A stretch of 64,000 nucleotides of DNA from Bacteroidaceae bacterium. Its GTDB lineage: Bacteria; Bacteroidota; Bacteroidia; Bacteroidales; Bacteroidaceae. The notes under the pieces were generated by a model that saw only the letters and a program-made list of their open reading frames with translations, did no database searches and was not told the DNA's origin. Position numbers and translations under genes: made by a program. The DNA is taken from positions 1-64,000 of the forward strand of contig JAFXTC010000001.1 in the NCBI GenBank assembly GCA_017525235.1, written 5' to 3'. Numbering within the stretch: the stretch's first letter is position 1; each line of letters starts with the position of its first letter. Below, in pieces: positions 27,335-37,300 of the stretch.

Positions 27335-29563
27335 ATGGGAAAGAAGAAGAATGGAGGCGGACACCTCAAGAAGAAAAACTTGGAACAACTGGTAATTGCT
27401 TTGTTTGAAGAGAATCCAACCCAGGTCTTTGAACTGAAAACCCTTTACCGTGAACTCCATCTGAACACCCATCCTGCAAAAATGTTGCTGATGGATGTGT
27501 TAGAAATGTTGCTGATGGACGATTATATAAAAGAGCAACCGCGTTTCTGCTACACACTTAACAACCCCACTCAGGTGATGGAAGGTATCTTCCACCGCAA
27601 AGCAAACGGGAAGAATACCTTTGAGCCGACAGAAGGAGGAGAGCCTATTCTGGTAGCAGAACGAAACAGTATGCATGCTATGGACGGCGATAAGGTGCAG
27701 GTAACCATGTTGGCCCGTAGAAAGCATCATGTACGCGAAGCAGCTGTGACAGAAATTCTGAAACGAAACGAAAAGCAGTTTGTGGGAACCTTACAGGTAA
27801 GCAGAAATTATGCGTATCTGCTCACAGAGGACCGCACTTTGGCCAATGATATATTTATCCCCAAAGCAAACCTCAAGAAAGGACAGACTGGTGACAAGGC
27901 AATTGTAAAGATTGTTGAATGGCCAGAAAATGCCAAGAATCCTATTGGAAAGGTTGTAGACGTTCTCGGAAAGACAGGTGAGAATAATGCTGAAATGCAT
28001 GCCATACTTGCTGAATACGGCTTGCCTTACGTATATCCTGCAGCCGTAGAGAAAGCTGCCGAGAAATTGAAACCTGGCATCACAAAGGAAGAGGTTGCCC
28101 GCCGAGAGGATATGAGAAATGTCATGACTTTTACTATTGATCCACGTGATGCTAAAGACTTTGATGATGCACTGAGCATTCGTGAAATCACAAATAATAA
28201 ATCGTCAAATGGTAAATTGTACGAAATTGGAGTTCATATTGCTGATGTCAGTCACTATGTTACAGAAGGTTCGATTATAGATAAGGAAGCACAGAAACGC
28301 TCCACCAGCGTCTATTTGGTAGACCGCACAGTACCCATGCTGCCTGAACATCTGTGCAACTATGTTTGTTCGCTCCGTCCCGATGAAGAAAAACTTACTT
28401 ATAGTGTCATCTTCAAGATGAACGAAAAGGCTGAGGTGAAAGATTGGCATTTGGCACACACCGTTATAAAAAGTAACCGACGCTTTACCTACGAAGAGGT
28501 GCAGGAAGTTTTAGAAAATCATCATGAAGCAAGCGAGGAAGACTACAAGAGCCCGGGTGACCATAATGCTCCGCTAACACCCGACGCAGAGCCTGCCGAG
28601 AATTTTGCAAACGAACTTATCGTCCTGAACCGTTTAGCTAAGGAATTGCGCAAGAAACGTTTTGCGGGAGGAGCAGTTGACTTTGACCGATGTGAGGTTC
28701 GTTTTGAGATAGATGAGAAAGGTAAACCCACTAATGTCTACTTTAAGGTGGCAAAAGATGCCAACAAATTGGTGGAGGAATTCATGCTACTGGCCAACCG
28801 AACAGTGGCTGAAAGTATCGGCAAGGTTCCCAAGAACCAAAAGCCAAAAGTTCTGCCTTATCGTATTCATGAATCGCCCGACCCTGCCAAGCTTATGAAT
28901 CTGTCCGACTTTGTTGGCAAGTTCGGATACAAGCTTAAGACCAATGGTCACAAGAGTGAGATGAGCAAGAACCTAAATCGGATGTTGAACGAAGTGAAAG
29001 GCAAGAAGGAGCAGAATATGATAGAAATGATTACCCTACGCGCCATGATGAAGGCCAAGTACAGCACACACAATGCCGGGCACTATGGTTTAGCCTTTGA
29101 TTACTACACACATTTCACCTCGCCCATCCGCCGTTATCCCGATTTGATGGTTCACCGTCTCCTAACAAAGTATGCCGAAGGAGGGCGCTCAGCAAACCAA
29201 GAGAAATACGAGGAACTCTGTGAACACTGCAGCGATATGGAGCAGACTGCCGCTCAGGCAGAACGTGCCAGCATAAAGTACAAGCAAGTGGAGTTTATGA
29301 GCGACCACATGGGCGAAACCTTTGTCGGCACAATCAGTGGTGTAACAGAGTTTGGCATCTATGTTGAGATAAACGAGAACAAATGCGAAGGAATGATTCC
29401 GCTACGCGATCTAGATGATGACTATTATGAGTTTGATGAGAAGAACTACCGTCTGCGCGGTCGCAGTCGCCATCATTGTTACAACTTAGGTGACACTGTA
29501 AAGGTACAAGTAGCAAGAGCCGACCTGTACCGTAAACAATTGGATTACAAACTAGTTAGATAG
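27335..29563 (+). CDS. rnr: Ribonuclease R
   Basis: A 742-residue processive 3'-5' exoribonuclease of the RNase II/R family. It has an N-terminal winged-helix part (about 10-80), cold-shock-like domains (about 85-220), the RNB catalytic domain and a C-terminal S1 domain (about 645-740, beginning G-E-T-F-V-G-T-I-S-G-V-T-E-F-G-I). The metal-binding run D-P-R-D-A-K-D-F-D-D starts at Asp269 and supplies the aspartates at 269, 275, 277 and 278. A lysine/glycine-rich start (K-K-K-N-G-G-G) is normal for the family. It degrades structured RNA and takes part in RNA quality control. It stands alone between divergent and convergent genes. Confidence 0.95.
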   Translation: MGKKKNGGGHLKKKNLEQLVIALFEENPTQVFELKTLYRELHLNTHPAKMLLMDVLEMLLMDDYIKEQPRFCYTLNNPTQVMEGIFHRKANGKNTFEPTEGGEPILVAERNSMHAMDGDKVQVTMLARRKHHVREAAVTEILKRNEKQFVGTLQVSRNYAYLLTEDRTLANDIFIPKANLKKGQTGDKAIVKIVEWPENAKNPIGKVVDVLGKTGENNAEMHAILAEYGLPYVYPAAVEKAAEKLKPGITKEEVARREDMRNVMTFTIDPRDAKDFDDALSIREITNNKSSNGKLYEIGVHIADVSHYVTEGSIIDKEAQKRSTSVYLVDRTVPMLPEHLCNYVCSLRPDEEKLTYSVIFKMNEKAEVKDWHLAHTVIKSNRRFTYEEVQEVLENHHEASEEDYKSPGDHNAPLTPDAEPAENFANELIVLNRLAKELRKKRFAGGAVDFDRCEVRFEIDEKGKPTNVYFKVAKDANKLVEEFMLLANRTVAESIGKVPKNQKPKVLPYRIHESPDPAKLMNLSDFVGKFGYKLKTNGHKSEMSKNLNRMLNEVKGKKEQNMIEMITLRAMMKAKYSTHNAGHYGLAFDYYTHFTSPIRRYPDLMVHRLLTKYAEGGRSANQEKYEELCEHCSDMEQTAAQAERASIKYKQVEFMSDHMGETFVGTISGVTEFGIYVEINENKCEGMIPLRDLDDDYYEFDEKNYRLRGRSRHHCYNLGDTVKVQVARADLYRKQLDYKLVR

Positions 29564-29606
29564 AGGAGCTGTTTTTCCTAGTTAAAGTCTTCCCTGCAGT
29601 AGGAAC

Positions 29607-30344
29607 CTATTTCTTCTGGTTCTTCTGGAACTCTTTAACGGCTTTTTCCAGCATCTTCTGATATTCTGGCATACTCTGCAGACGGGCAAAGGTGATGCTA
29701 CCACAAAGACGTCCAGCATCTACATCACTCTGATAATGGAAGCCGACAATTACTCGACTTTGACCCAGTTCATAAGCAACCTTCATTATCTCCTCTGCGT
29801 GAGCGGGGTCTATAACCATAAGCGTCAGACCTACCAACCATGAAGCATGGGTATGACCTGAAGGATAACTGGTAAAGTCCTCAGGATTCTCGTGACGCGG
29901 CACACTTGTTGCTTCCTTATACTGCTGATAAGGACGAACACGATGGAAAAATGCCTTTGCACTTGCTCCAGCCTGCTGTTCAGTCAGATGCAAACGTGAG
30001 AACAATCGGTACATCTCAGGATATTTATCTGCAGTCAATTCAATACCAATTGCCTCACCATAGCGCTCCATGAAGTACCGTGCACAAATACCTGCATCTG
30101 CTATTGCTTGCTTTCCACGTTCCGATTCACGAATAGACTTACCCCACTGATACTGTGTCCAGTCATAAAAGAAACGTGAATCTGTAAGTGCTGGCGGCGC
30201 TGGCAAAACTTTTTCCATGTGGGGAGCATCTGCCGTTTCATAAAATGGCGTAAACTTCTCTTTTGTAACACCTTCCTGAGCAAAAGAACAAAGGAACATT
30301 GGCAGGATTACTGCCATAGACAAAAACTTCTTCATATTATTCAT
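29607..30344 (-). CDS. phoN: Class A non-specific acid phosphatase (PAP2 superfamily)
   Basis: A 245-residue secreted protein with a signal peptide ending near C-S-F-A-Q. All three pieces of the class A acid phosphatase signature are present: K-A-F-F-H-R-V-R-P, Y-P-S-G-H-T-H with His164, and S-R-V-I-V-G-F-H-Y-Q-S-D, the last supplying the nucleophilic histidine. It would release phosphate from many phosphomonoesters in the periplasm. The ATG at 30344 has a promoter about 25 nt upstream; Met4 is an alternative start. It is convergent with rnr and divergent from the GH105 gene. Confidence 0.92.
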   Translation of the reverse strand: MNNMKKFLSMAVILPMFLCSFAQEGVTKEKFTPFYETADAPHMEKVLPAPPALTDSRFFYDWTQYQWGKSIRESERGKQAIADAGICARYFMERYGEAIGIELTADKYPEMYRLFSRLHLTEQQAGASAKAFFHRVRPYQQYKEATSVPRHENPEDFTSYPSGHTHASWLVGLTLMVIDPAHAEEIMKVAYELGQSRVIVGFHYQSDVDAGRLCGSITFARLQSMPEYQKMLEKAVKEFQKNQKK

Positions 30345-30375
30345 AGCATTCTGGGTAAAACAGTTTTTTCAAGGG

Positions 30376-30407
30376 CAAAATTACATATTTTTAAAGAGCA
30401 AGACAAA
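30376..30407 (-). promoter_or_regulatory. Promoter for the acid phosphatase gene
   Basis: Minus-strand TAATTTTG (30376-30383) with TTTG (30404-30407) at 20 bp; about 25 nt of leader. Confidence 0.6.
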
Positions 30408-30454
30408 CAAACAAACAAAAAGTGATTCCTTTTTTCGTTTATCATGCGAAATAA

Positions 30455-30486
30455 TTTGCACATTATTGCAAATATATCTATTTTTG
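30455..30486 (+). promoter_or_regulatory. Promoter for the GH105-GH2 pair
   Basis: TTTG (30455-30458), 20 bp, TATTTTTG (30479-30486). The predicted start near 30493 excludes the upstream ATG at 30444 and supports 30513 as the true start codon. Confidence 0.7.
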
Positions 30487-30512
30487 CGGTGAAATTTTAT
30501 CCACAAACCTAT

Positions 30513-31625
30513 ATGAAATTTAATAGAGTATATGCATTTATCCTGTTTATCGTTTTTTGTTCTTTCTGCATTGCACAAAAAACAGAGTTGCAAAATTTCC
30601 CGGCTGGCTACACGCCAGAAGAAGTAGGAAATCGGATTGCCTATCATTTCGTAGATGCCAAACACGGATTCTGGGGTGGCAACACCAAGTACATAAGCTA
30701 TCATGAAGTATGTGCATGGAACGGTGCTATCATGTTCGGACGCGCCGCAGGGGACAAAAAGATTGTCGACCTGATGCGAGACCGTTTTGAACCTCTCTTC
30801 GGAGAAGAAAAGGAATTCCTTCCCATAAAGAACCATGTTGACCTAAACATGTTCGGATCTCTGCCCCTGATGCTATACCAAGTATATAAAGATGAACGGT
30901 ATAAGGAGATGGGGCTCTCATACGCAGACACACAATGGGAACTGCCAAAAGATGCCAAGGAAAGTCAAAAACGACTGGCCCGAAATGGCTATACATGGCA
31001 AACGCGAATGTGGATTGATGATATGTACATGATTACCATTGTCCAGGCCTGGGCCTACCGTGTAACAGGTGATCGCAAATACATCGACCGAGCTGCACAT
31101 GAGATGGTAAAATACCTAGATGAATTACAACGTCCCAACGGATTGTTTTATCATGCGCCAGATGTCCCGTATTATTGGGGCAGAGGAAACGGATGGATGG
31201 CTGTCGGCTTGACAGAAGTACTGAAAGTTTTACCTAAAGACAGTCCATACTACAAACGTATCATGAAAGGCTACCGGAAGATGATGAAAAGCCTGCTGAA
31301 ATATCGTAACGAAGAAGGTATATGGAATCAGTTGGTTGACCAACCCGACTTTTGGACGGAAACCAGCGGTTCCGGAATGTTTACTTATGCTTTTATTTGC
31401 GGTGTGAAGGAAGGGTGGCTACCCGCAAAGACATATGGTCCTGCAGCCCGCAAGGCATGGATGGCAATGATTCCGTATATTAATAATAATAACGATGTAC
31501 GCGAGGTCTGTGTTGGAACAAACAAGAAGGCCGAATTTGACTATTATCTCGATCGCCCCCGTGTGGCGGGTGATTATCACGGACAAGCACCCTATCTGTG
31601 GTGTGCAGCTGCTCTCTTGGAATAA
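30513..31625 (+). CDS. Unsaturated rhamnogalacturonyl/glucuronyl hydrolase, GH105 (GH88-like)
   Basis: A 370-residue secreted enzyme (MKFNRVYAFILFIVFCSFCIAQ signal peptide). It has the (alpha/alpha)6-barrel signature of YteR-type enzymes: H-V-D-L-N-M-F-G-S-L-P, W-I-D-D-M-Y-M with the adjacent Asp169/Asp170 expected to provide the catalytic acid, and W-G-R-G-N-G-W. These hydrolases remove unsaturated uronic acids left by polysaccharide lyases acting on pectin-type glycans, by hydration of the double bond. No lyase gene is in view. The GH2 gene starts 48 nt downstream with no promoter visible between them, so the two probably form an operon. Confidence 0.9.
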   Translation: MKFNRVYAFILFIVFCSFCIAQKTELQNFPAGYTPEEVGNRIAYHFVDAKHGFWGGNTKYISYHEVCAWNGAIMFGRAAGDKKIVDLMRDRFEPLFGEEKEFLPIKNHVDLNMFGSLPLMLYQVYKDERYKEMGLSYADTQWELPKDAKESQKRLARNGYTWQTRMWIDDMYMITIVQAWAYRVTGDRKYIDRAAHEMVKYLDELQRPNGLFYHAPDVPYYWGRGNGWMAVGLTEVLKVLPKDSPYYKRIMKGYRKMMKSLLKYRNEEGIWNQLVDQPDFWTETSGSGMFTYAFICGVKEGWLPAKTYGPAARKAWMAMIPYINNNNDVREVCVGTNKKAEFDYYLDRPRVAGDYHGQAPYLWCAAALLE

Positions 31626-31673
31626 ACACCCCTATTGCTATAACACTTATCAAAAACAGAAATACAACACAAC

Positions 31674-34355
31674 ATGAAAGTAAGAAACTTCTTGGTTGCA
31701 GCATTAGCTATGACAATGGCTCTGAACACAATTGCTGCAGAGAGAGAATTTATAAAACTTGACTCAAAGTTAGGACACGGAGGTCAACAGAAGTGGATGA
31801 TGATTAAGGCTTCTGATACCAAAAGTACAGGAGCAGAAATCTCCTCGAAGGATTTTAATACTAGCAGCTGGGCAGAAGCCATTGTTCCAGGGACAGTCCT
31901 GACCAACTTGGTGGAACAGAAGGTGTATCCCGAGCCTTATTATGGACAGAACAACAAGTTAAAAAATAATCTCATTCCTGATTTGGCAAAAGCCGGACGA
32001 GAATTTTACACTTATTGGTTCCGAACAGAATTTGACATTCCTACGAAGTTCAAAGGTCGTCGTATCTGGCTTGAACCCGAAGGTATCAATTATCGTGCAG
32101 AGATTTGGGTAAACGGCAACCTGATGGGTAATATGGCCGGCATGTTCAACAATCAGCCATTTGATATTACTGATCGTGTAAAGGCTGGGGAAAAGGCAGT
32201 CTTAGCCATACGTGTATACCCCGTTGATGTTCCTGGCACAAGCATGCCTAAATCGTGGGGAGCTACCGGCGAGTGGCACAACGGAGGAGATGGTTGGATG
32301 GGACAGAATGTAAGTCAGTTGATGACAGTCGGCTGGGATTTTACCTTCGAAGATGGCATCCGCGACCGCAACACTGGTATATGGAAGAGTGTCCGGCTCT
32401 ACAGCACAGGCAACATTCAGTTACGTAACCCATTTGTAACATCCAAGCTTTCTCATCCCAATTACGACAAAGCGGCAGAAACTGTTTGTGTGGAAGTGTT
32501 CAATCCTAACACACAAACCTTCGAGGGTATTGTTCGAGGAAAGATTCTAAACACAGATATTAAGCTGGAGAAGAAGATAAAACTTATTCGAGGTGAGCAC
32601 AAAGTCATCACTTTCACTCCAGAAGAGTTTCCACAGCTTAACATTGACAAACCACGCCTATGGTGGCCCAAGAACAAGGGAGAACAAAACCTCTACACTT
32701 TGCAGTTGACATTGACTAACCTTTCGAACCAAATGTCGGACAGTTTGCAGACACGTTTTGGAATTCGTGAGGTAGTTGCATCACGCGAAACGCCAGACAA
32801 ATCTAAGATGTTTATTGTCAATGGGCATAAGATATTCGTTCGAGGTAACAACTGGATTCCTGAAGCCATGCTTCGTACCGACGACAGTCGTATGGAAACC
32901 GAATTAGCTTATACCAATCAATGCGGTATAAATCTGTTACGTCTTTGGGGTGGCGGTATTGCTGAGAGCGACCGCTTTTACGAACTCTGTGACGAATACG
33001 GTATTATGGTTTGGCAGGAATTCTGGATGACAGGTGATACGCGTCATCCACTTGATGAGCCGCTCTATCTAGCCAACGTAGAGAGTACTGTAAAACGCAT
33101 TCGTAACCATCCAAGCATCGTCTTTTACGTGAGCAGTAACGAAAGTACTTGTGTTACAGGAGCAGAAGATCTTATAAACCAACTTGACGGAACTCGCCCT
33201 TATCAGATGCAGAGCGAATGCGATGGCGTTCACGACGGAAGTCCCTATAAACAAGTGAATCCCATGCGCCATTATGAAAATACCGCCTCGGAGCGCGGAA
33301 GTCGTGTCGATGGATTCAACCCCGAATACGGAGCTCCCACTCTACCTATCGTAGAGAGCCTCCGCGAGATGATGCCTGCCCAGGACCTTTGGCCCATCAA
33401 TAAGGAAACATGGGACTATATGGACGGTAACGGTTTTCATTTGATGAGTACCCTCTATACCGAAATGACAAATAAATATGGAGAATCCAAGAATATCGAA
33501 GATTTTGCACGACGCGGACAAATGGTTGGAGCCATCAACAGCAAAAGCATCTGGGAAGTGTGGAACGAAAACAAACTGGGTTATGGCGACCGTTGGTGCT
33601 CTGGTCTCCTCTTCTGGTATCACAACTGTCCACAACCCCAAGTCTGTGCCCGCATGTGGGACTGGATGCTAGAGCCTACTGCATCTCTCTATCACACCAT
33701 GCATGCATTGGAACCTGTGCACGTTCAATACGATTACCTCAAGAACTCTGTTTCTGTAGTCAATGACTATTTGCAAGAGCAAAAAGGTCTTACCATTACC
33801 GCTCAAGTTTACGACATCAAGAGCAAAAGGATACTTAGCCTCCAGATCAAGACCGACGTGCCTGCCGATGGAGTGGCAAATGATGTGTTGAAAATTGATT
33901 TTCCAGCCAACATCTCCCCCGTTCATTTCATCGCGCTACAGGCAAAAGATGCCAAAGGCAATGTGGTAAGCAAGAACTTCTATTGGCGCTCTACCAACAA
34001 ATATGAAGGAAAGAACACCATAACAGGTCCATGTACGGCAGGTTTTGAGCCTTTGAGCAATATGGCAGCTTCCAAACCGTCAGTAAGAGTTAAGCCTTTG
34101 GCAGATAAAGACGGCATGCGTCAATGGCAGATAAACATTAAGAACAGCGGAAGTAAAATAGCCTTCTTCTGCCAACTATTGCTGACAGACGAGAAAGGAA
34201 ATGCCATTCATCGTACGCGATATTCCGACAATTTCATTACCCTACTACCAGGAGAACAGGAAACAATACTGGTGTGCACCCCCTACTCCCCCGACATAAA
34301 GTACCAGTTTAAGTTCAACGAGAATATGCAACCATCCAAGATTATTGCCCTGTAA
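31674..34355 (+). CDS. GH2 enzyme, exo-beta-glucosaminidase / endo-beta-mannosidase type
   Basis: An 893-residue protein with a signal peptide ending N-T-I-A-A. It has an N-terminal jelly roll (W-A-E-A-I-V-P-G-T-V-L and R-I-W-L-E-P-E-G-I-N-Y-R-A), an Ig-like middle domain, and a TIM barrel with the acid/base in V-S-S-N-E-S (Glu490) and the likely nucleophile in F-N-P-E-Y-G (Glu551). Two C-terminal Ig-like domains follow. The F-N-P-E-x-G phrase is characteristic of the CsxA (exo-beta-D-glucosaminidase) and plant mannosylglycoprotein endo-beta-mannosidase branch, not of LacZ. The substrate cannot be decided from sequence alone. It ends in a terminator shared with the opposing GH38 gene. Confidence 0.85.
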   Translation: MKVRNFLVAALAMTMALNTIAAEREFIKLDSKLGHGGQQKWMMIKASDTKSTGAEISSKDFNTSSWAEAIVPGTVLTNLVEQKVYPEPYYGQNNKLKNNLIPDLAKAGREFYTYWFRTEFDIPTKFKGRRIWLEPEGINYRAEIWVNGNLMGNMAGMFNNQPFDITDRVKAGEKAVLAIRVYPVDVPGTSMPKSWGATGEWHNGGDGWMGQNVSQLMTVGWDFTFEDGIRDRNTGIWKSVRLYSTGNIQLRNPFVTSKLSHPNYDKAAETVCVEVFNPNTQTFEGIVRGKILNTDIKLEKKIKLIRGEHKVITFTPEEFPQLNIDKPRLWWPKNKGEQNLYTLQLTLTNLSNQMSDSLQTRFGIREVVASRETPDKSKMFIVNGHKIFVRGNNWIPEAMLRTDDSRMETELAYTNQCGINLLRLWGGGIAESDRFYELCDEYGIMVWQEFWMTGDTRHPLDEPLYLANVESTVKRIRNHPSIVFYVSSNESTCVTGAEDLINQLDGTRPYQMQSECDGVHDGSPYKQVNPMRHYENTASERGSRVDGFNPEYGAPTLPIVESLREMMPAQDLWPINKETWDYMDGNGFHLMSTLYTEMTNKYGESKNIEDFARRGQMVGAINSKSIWEVWNENKLGYGDRWCSGLLFWYHNCPQPQVCARMWDWMLEPTASLYHTMHALEPVHVQYDYLKNSVSVVNDYLQEQKGLTITAQVYDIKSKRILSLQIKTDVPADGVANDVLKIDFPANISPVHFIALQAKDAKGNVVSKNFYWRSTNKYEGKNTITGPCTAGFEPLSNMAASKPSVRVKPLADKDGMRQWQINIKNSGSKIAFFCQLLLTDEKGNAIHRTRYSDNFITLLPGEQETILVCTPYSPDIKYQFKFNENMQPSKIIAL

Positions 34356-34370
34356 CATCAGGGCAATAAT
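34341..34370. terminator. Bidirectional terminator overlapping two stop codons
   Basis: ATTATTGCCCTG and CAGGGCAATAAT form a perfect 12-bp stem around TAACAT, followed by CTTTTCTTTCC on the plus strand. The GH2 stop codon (34353-34355) and the GH38 stop codon (34358-34360) both lie inside it. Confidence 0.75.
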
Positions 34371-37300
34371 CTTTTCTTTCCATTTGTAATGTAAATGCCC
34401 TTCTTTAATGAAGAATCAATCTTTCTTCCACTCAAATCATATACATTATCGTTAACGTTAACGTTCCCGTTAACGTTGTCTACTCCCGTCTCATATTCTG
34501 CAACCGTTTGTCCATAAAGGGCGAATTCATAAATGCGGGTCGTGTAACCGTCTCCTTGTTCGCCATGTACCATCTGTAGTCGGAAACGAGTTGCAGTAAC
34601 AGGCTCCGCCAATACACCTGTCACCTTGTTAATCTGGTTGGATGAGATGTCAGCAAAGTCAACCCACGTGCCATCCTCTGCTTGATACTGTACCTTAAAC
34701 GCTTCTGCCACGTAGCCGCCACTTTCACAAGCGGCACAAAGCACCATCCAACGATCCACTCTAACTGGCTCGGCAAAGACATATTGCAGATAAGGCGTCT
34801 TACTCTGCGAACTGGTGGCACACCATTTGGTGGTAACGTCCTTATCATTGGCTAACTTACCTGCCTCATTCGTTCCATTCTGATGTGAGGCCGTTACGGT
34901 CTTTGGCATTAGGCGATTGTCTTCTGTTTTTCCACCCAACTCCATGTATTCAATTTCTGTGGTAATAGGTGTAAAGGCCGTGATGTCATCGGAATGGCAG
35001 CCCGATGTGGTGGCTGCAAAGACGAAAGTCTTGCGATCTGTACTTGTCAGTTTCACCTCGTTGGCATTCTCGGGTAGTGGGATACAGTACTTATACATAT
35101 ACATAAGCGTATATGTCTCGTTACTCTTACCACTAATGCTGTGAGCATGAGTGGACGCAAAAGCCACGTTCTGCTTTCTGTACGAGCTTGTCATATTGGT
35201 ACAGCTAAGCGGTTCGCCTATCTTACCCGAATAATACGGAACATCCAAGGTCACCGGTTCCCCTTCGTCTATGCTCACAGATACTGTGCTTCCCGCCTCT
35301 GTTGCACTTGACATTAAAAGATACAATTTGTCTTCTCCTTCCTTACGATTCAGCGTAATGGAATTTGTAGAAGATATACGCATAGCGTTTGTCTTACCAT
35401 CCGCACGATTTCCCATAGCAAAACTCACTCCATCCACCACCATGGTATCTGGAATGAGTTCTGCCGGATAAGCGTAGGTGCTATATGTAGCGTTGGCATT
35501 GCCACGCTGCTTATCGTAGCTCATCAGGTCGATATTATAGGTAAAGTCGGCAGCTGTGCCAGAGCCTCTTTCTATCTTCTCAAAGTTTAGACTCTTGAGT
35601 CTGACAGCAAAAGTCTTTGGCTGATAATGGCCGATGGAGAAGGTTAGTTTAGAGTTTAGAGTTGAGAGTGTAGAGTTTTCTACTTCCTCCTCCAGCGCAT
35701 TTACTTCGCGGGCAGAGAGGATCTCGGCAGGGAACTGGAGTGTTACATCCTGCTGGTCCTGACCGGTCCATTCATACACACGTACTATCAGCTCGTCCGT
35801 TTCCTCGGCCTTCTTCAATGCCTTGATACTTACCTTATCCGTGCTGAGTGAGGCAAACTGCATCGAGCGTCCCATAGAGCCTGCATGCTTGGGGGCCACA
35901 AAGCCCACCAACGGCTGGTTCAGATGAGCAGCCTCCATTTGCGTCTCCTGACTCCATTTCCCGTCATGGGGAAAAATAGAATAAGTAAAATGGTTGGGCC
36001 CCATGTCCATGTTGGCCTGATGGTCGTAGTTCTTGCATGAAGGCGAACGCAATAGGGTCAGTCGAAGGTTCTTGTTATCGACTTTGTCCCATCCATATTT
36101 ACAATCGTTGAGGACAGATACTCCATAAGTAGAAGAACTGTGGTCTGCCCATTGGTGCCCGCACACCTCATATTCATTGCTAGAACGAACACCACGCTGT
36201 ATGGTTCCAAGCGAGATATCGTAGGTTTCTTTCGATGTACTAAAACTAAAGGGGAAATTAACCTTGAGCATACGTTCTGATGTATGCCAGTCAACCTCGT
36301 TCACACAATCTATGCGATTCGACAAGGCATTCATCCTTATATATTGTATAAAGGTAGAACCTGCCGTTTGTCTGCAAATACGGAACGATTTACGCAAAGG
36401 GCCGTCCTCCACAAGTGTGACATCAGCATCCCCACTTACGTATGCCGATGGCGTTTTGGTAATATTGGTGTAACTAATCTCCCATGCAGGCCAAGTATCC
36501 TCGTGGTCGTAAATCATCTGCTGACGAACAGCGCTATTGATAAGCGTACGCGAGTTCTTCTCGTCATACAACTTCTGAATATCACCATTATCGTTGATGG
36601 TCACACGGTAACGACCATTATAAATTTGCTTGACAGTCTCGTCTACGCTGAGGTCAGAAGTCATTTCGCTTTTCTCTCCCATACGGATATCATATACGGC
36701 ATAACCCAAAGAAGGAACCGTTGCAGCGAAGATAAAACTTATTTGTCCTGTTGTTTCGTCAAAGTCTGTAATCTGCGAGAGCACCTCGTTGCCGTCAGGT
36801 CCTATGACTTTTATATTGTAAGGTCGACGACCGCAGGCCATACTTCCCTCCACAATATCCGTTCGCTCATGGGAAAGCGGATTGTATACCACAACAGGCG
36901 TTCCGTCAACTTGAGTATCAAGTAACTGCGAAGCGGCTCCAACAGCATTCTTCAGTTGTTGGCCAAAAGCACGGTTAGCTATATAGTATTCGTTGTAAGA
37001 ATAATCGTTGGCTTTTAAAATAGAGGTGCCTGTGAGACCATCATGATGTTGTTGCCAGATAGTACGAATCCACGCATCTCTCAAAGCCTCTGTAGGATAA
37101 TCGGAAACTCCCAGCCAATAAGAAAGGGAAGAAGCCTTCTCGGCGGCATCTGCCATTAGTTCGTTCTTGCGGTTCCACCTTTTTAGCAATCCCCAACTGG
37201 TATAGGAGCCCACTCCATGCGTCCGCATAGGCAGTTCGCTGTTCCATACTTTATACTTTGAGTTTTTGTACTTATCCAAATAATCAAAAATCTCATCAGG

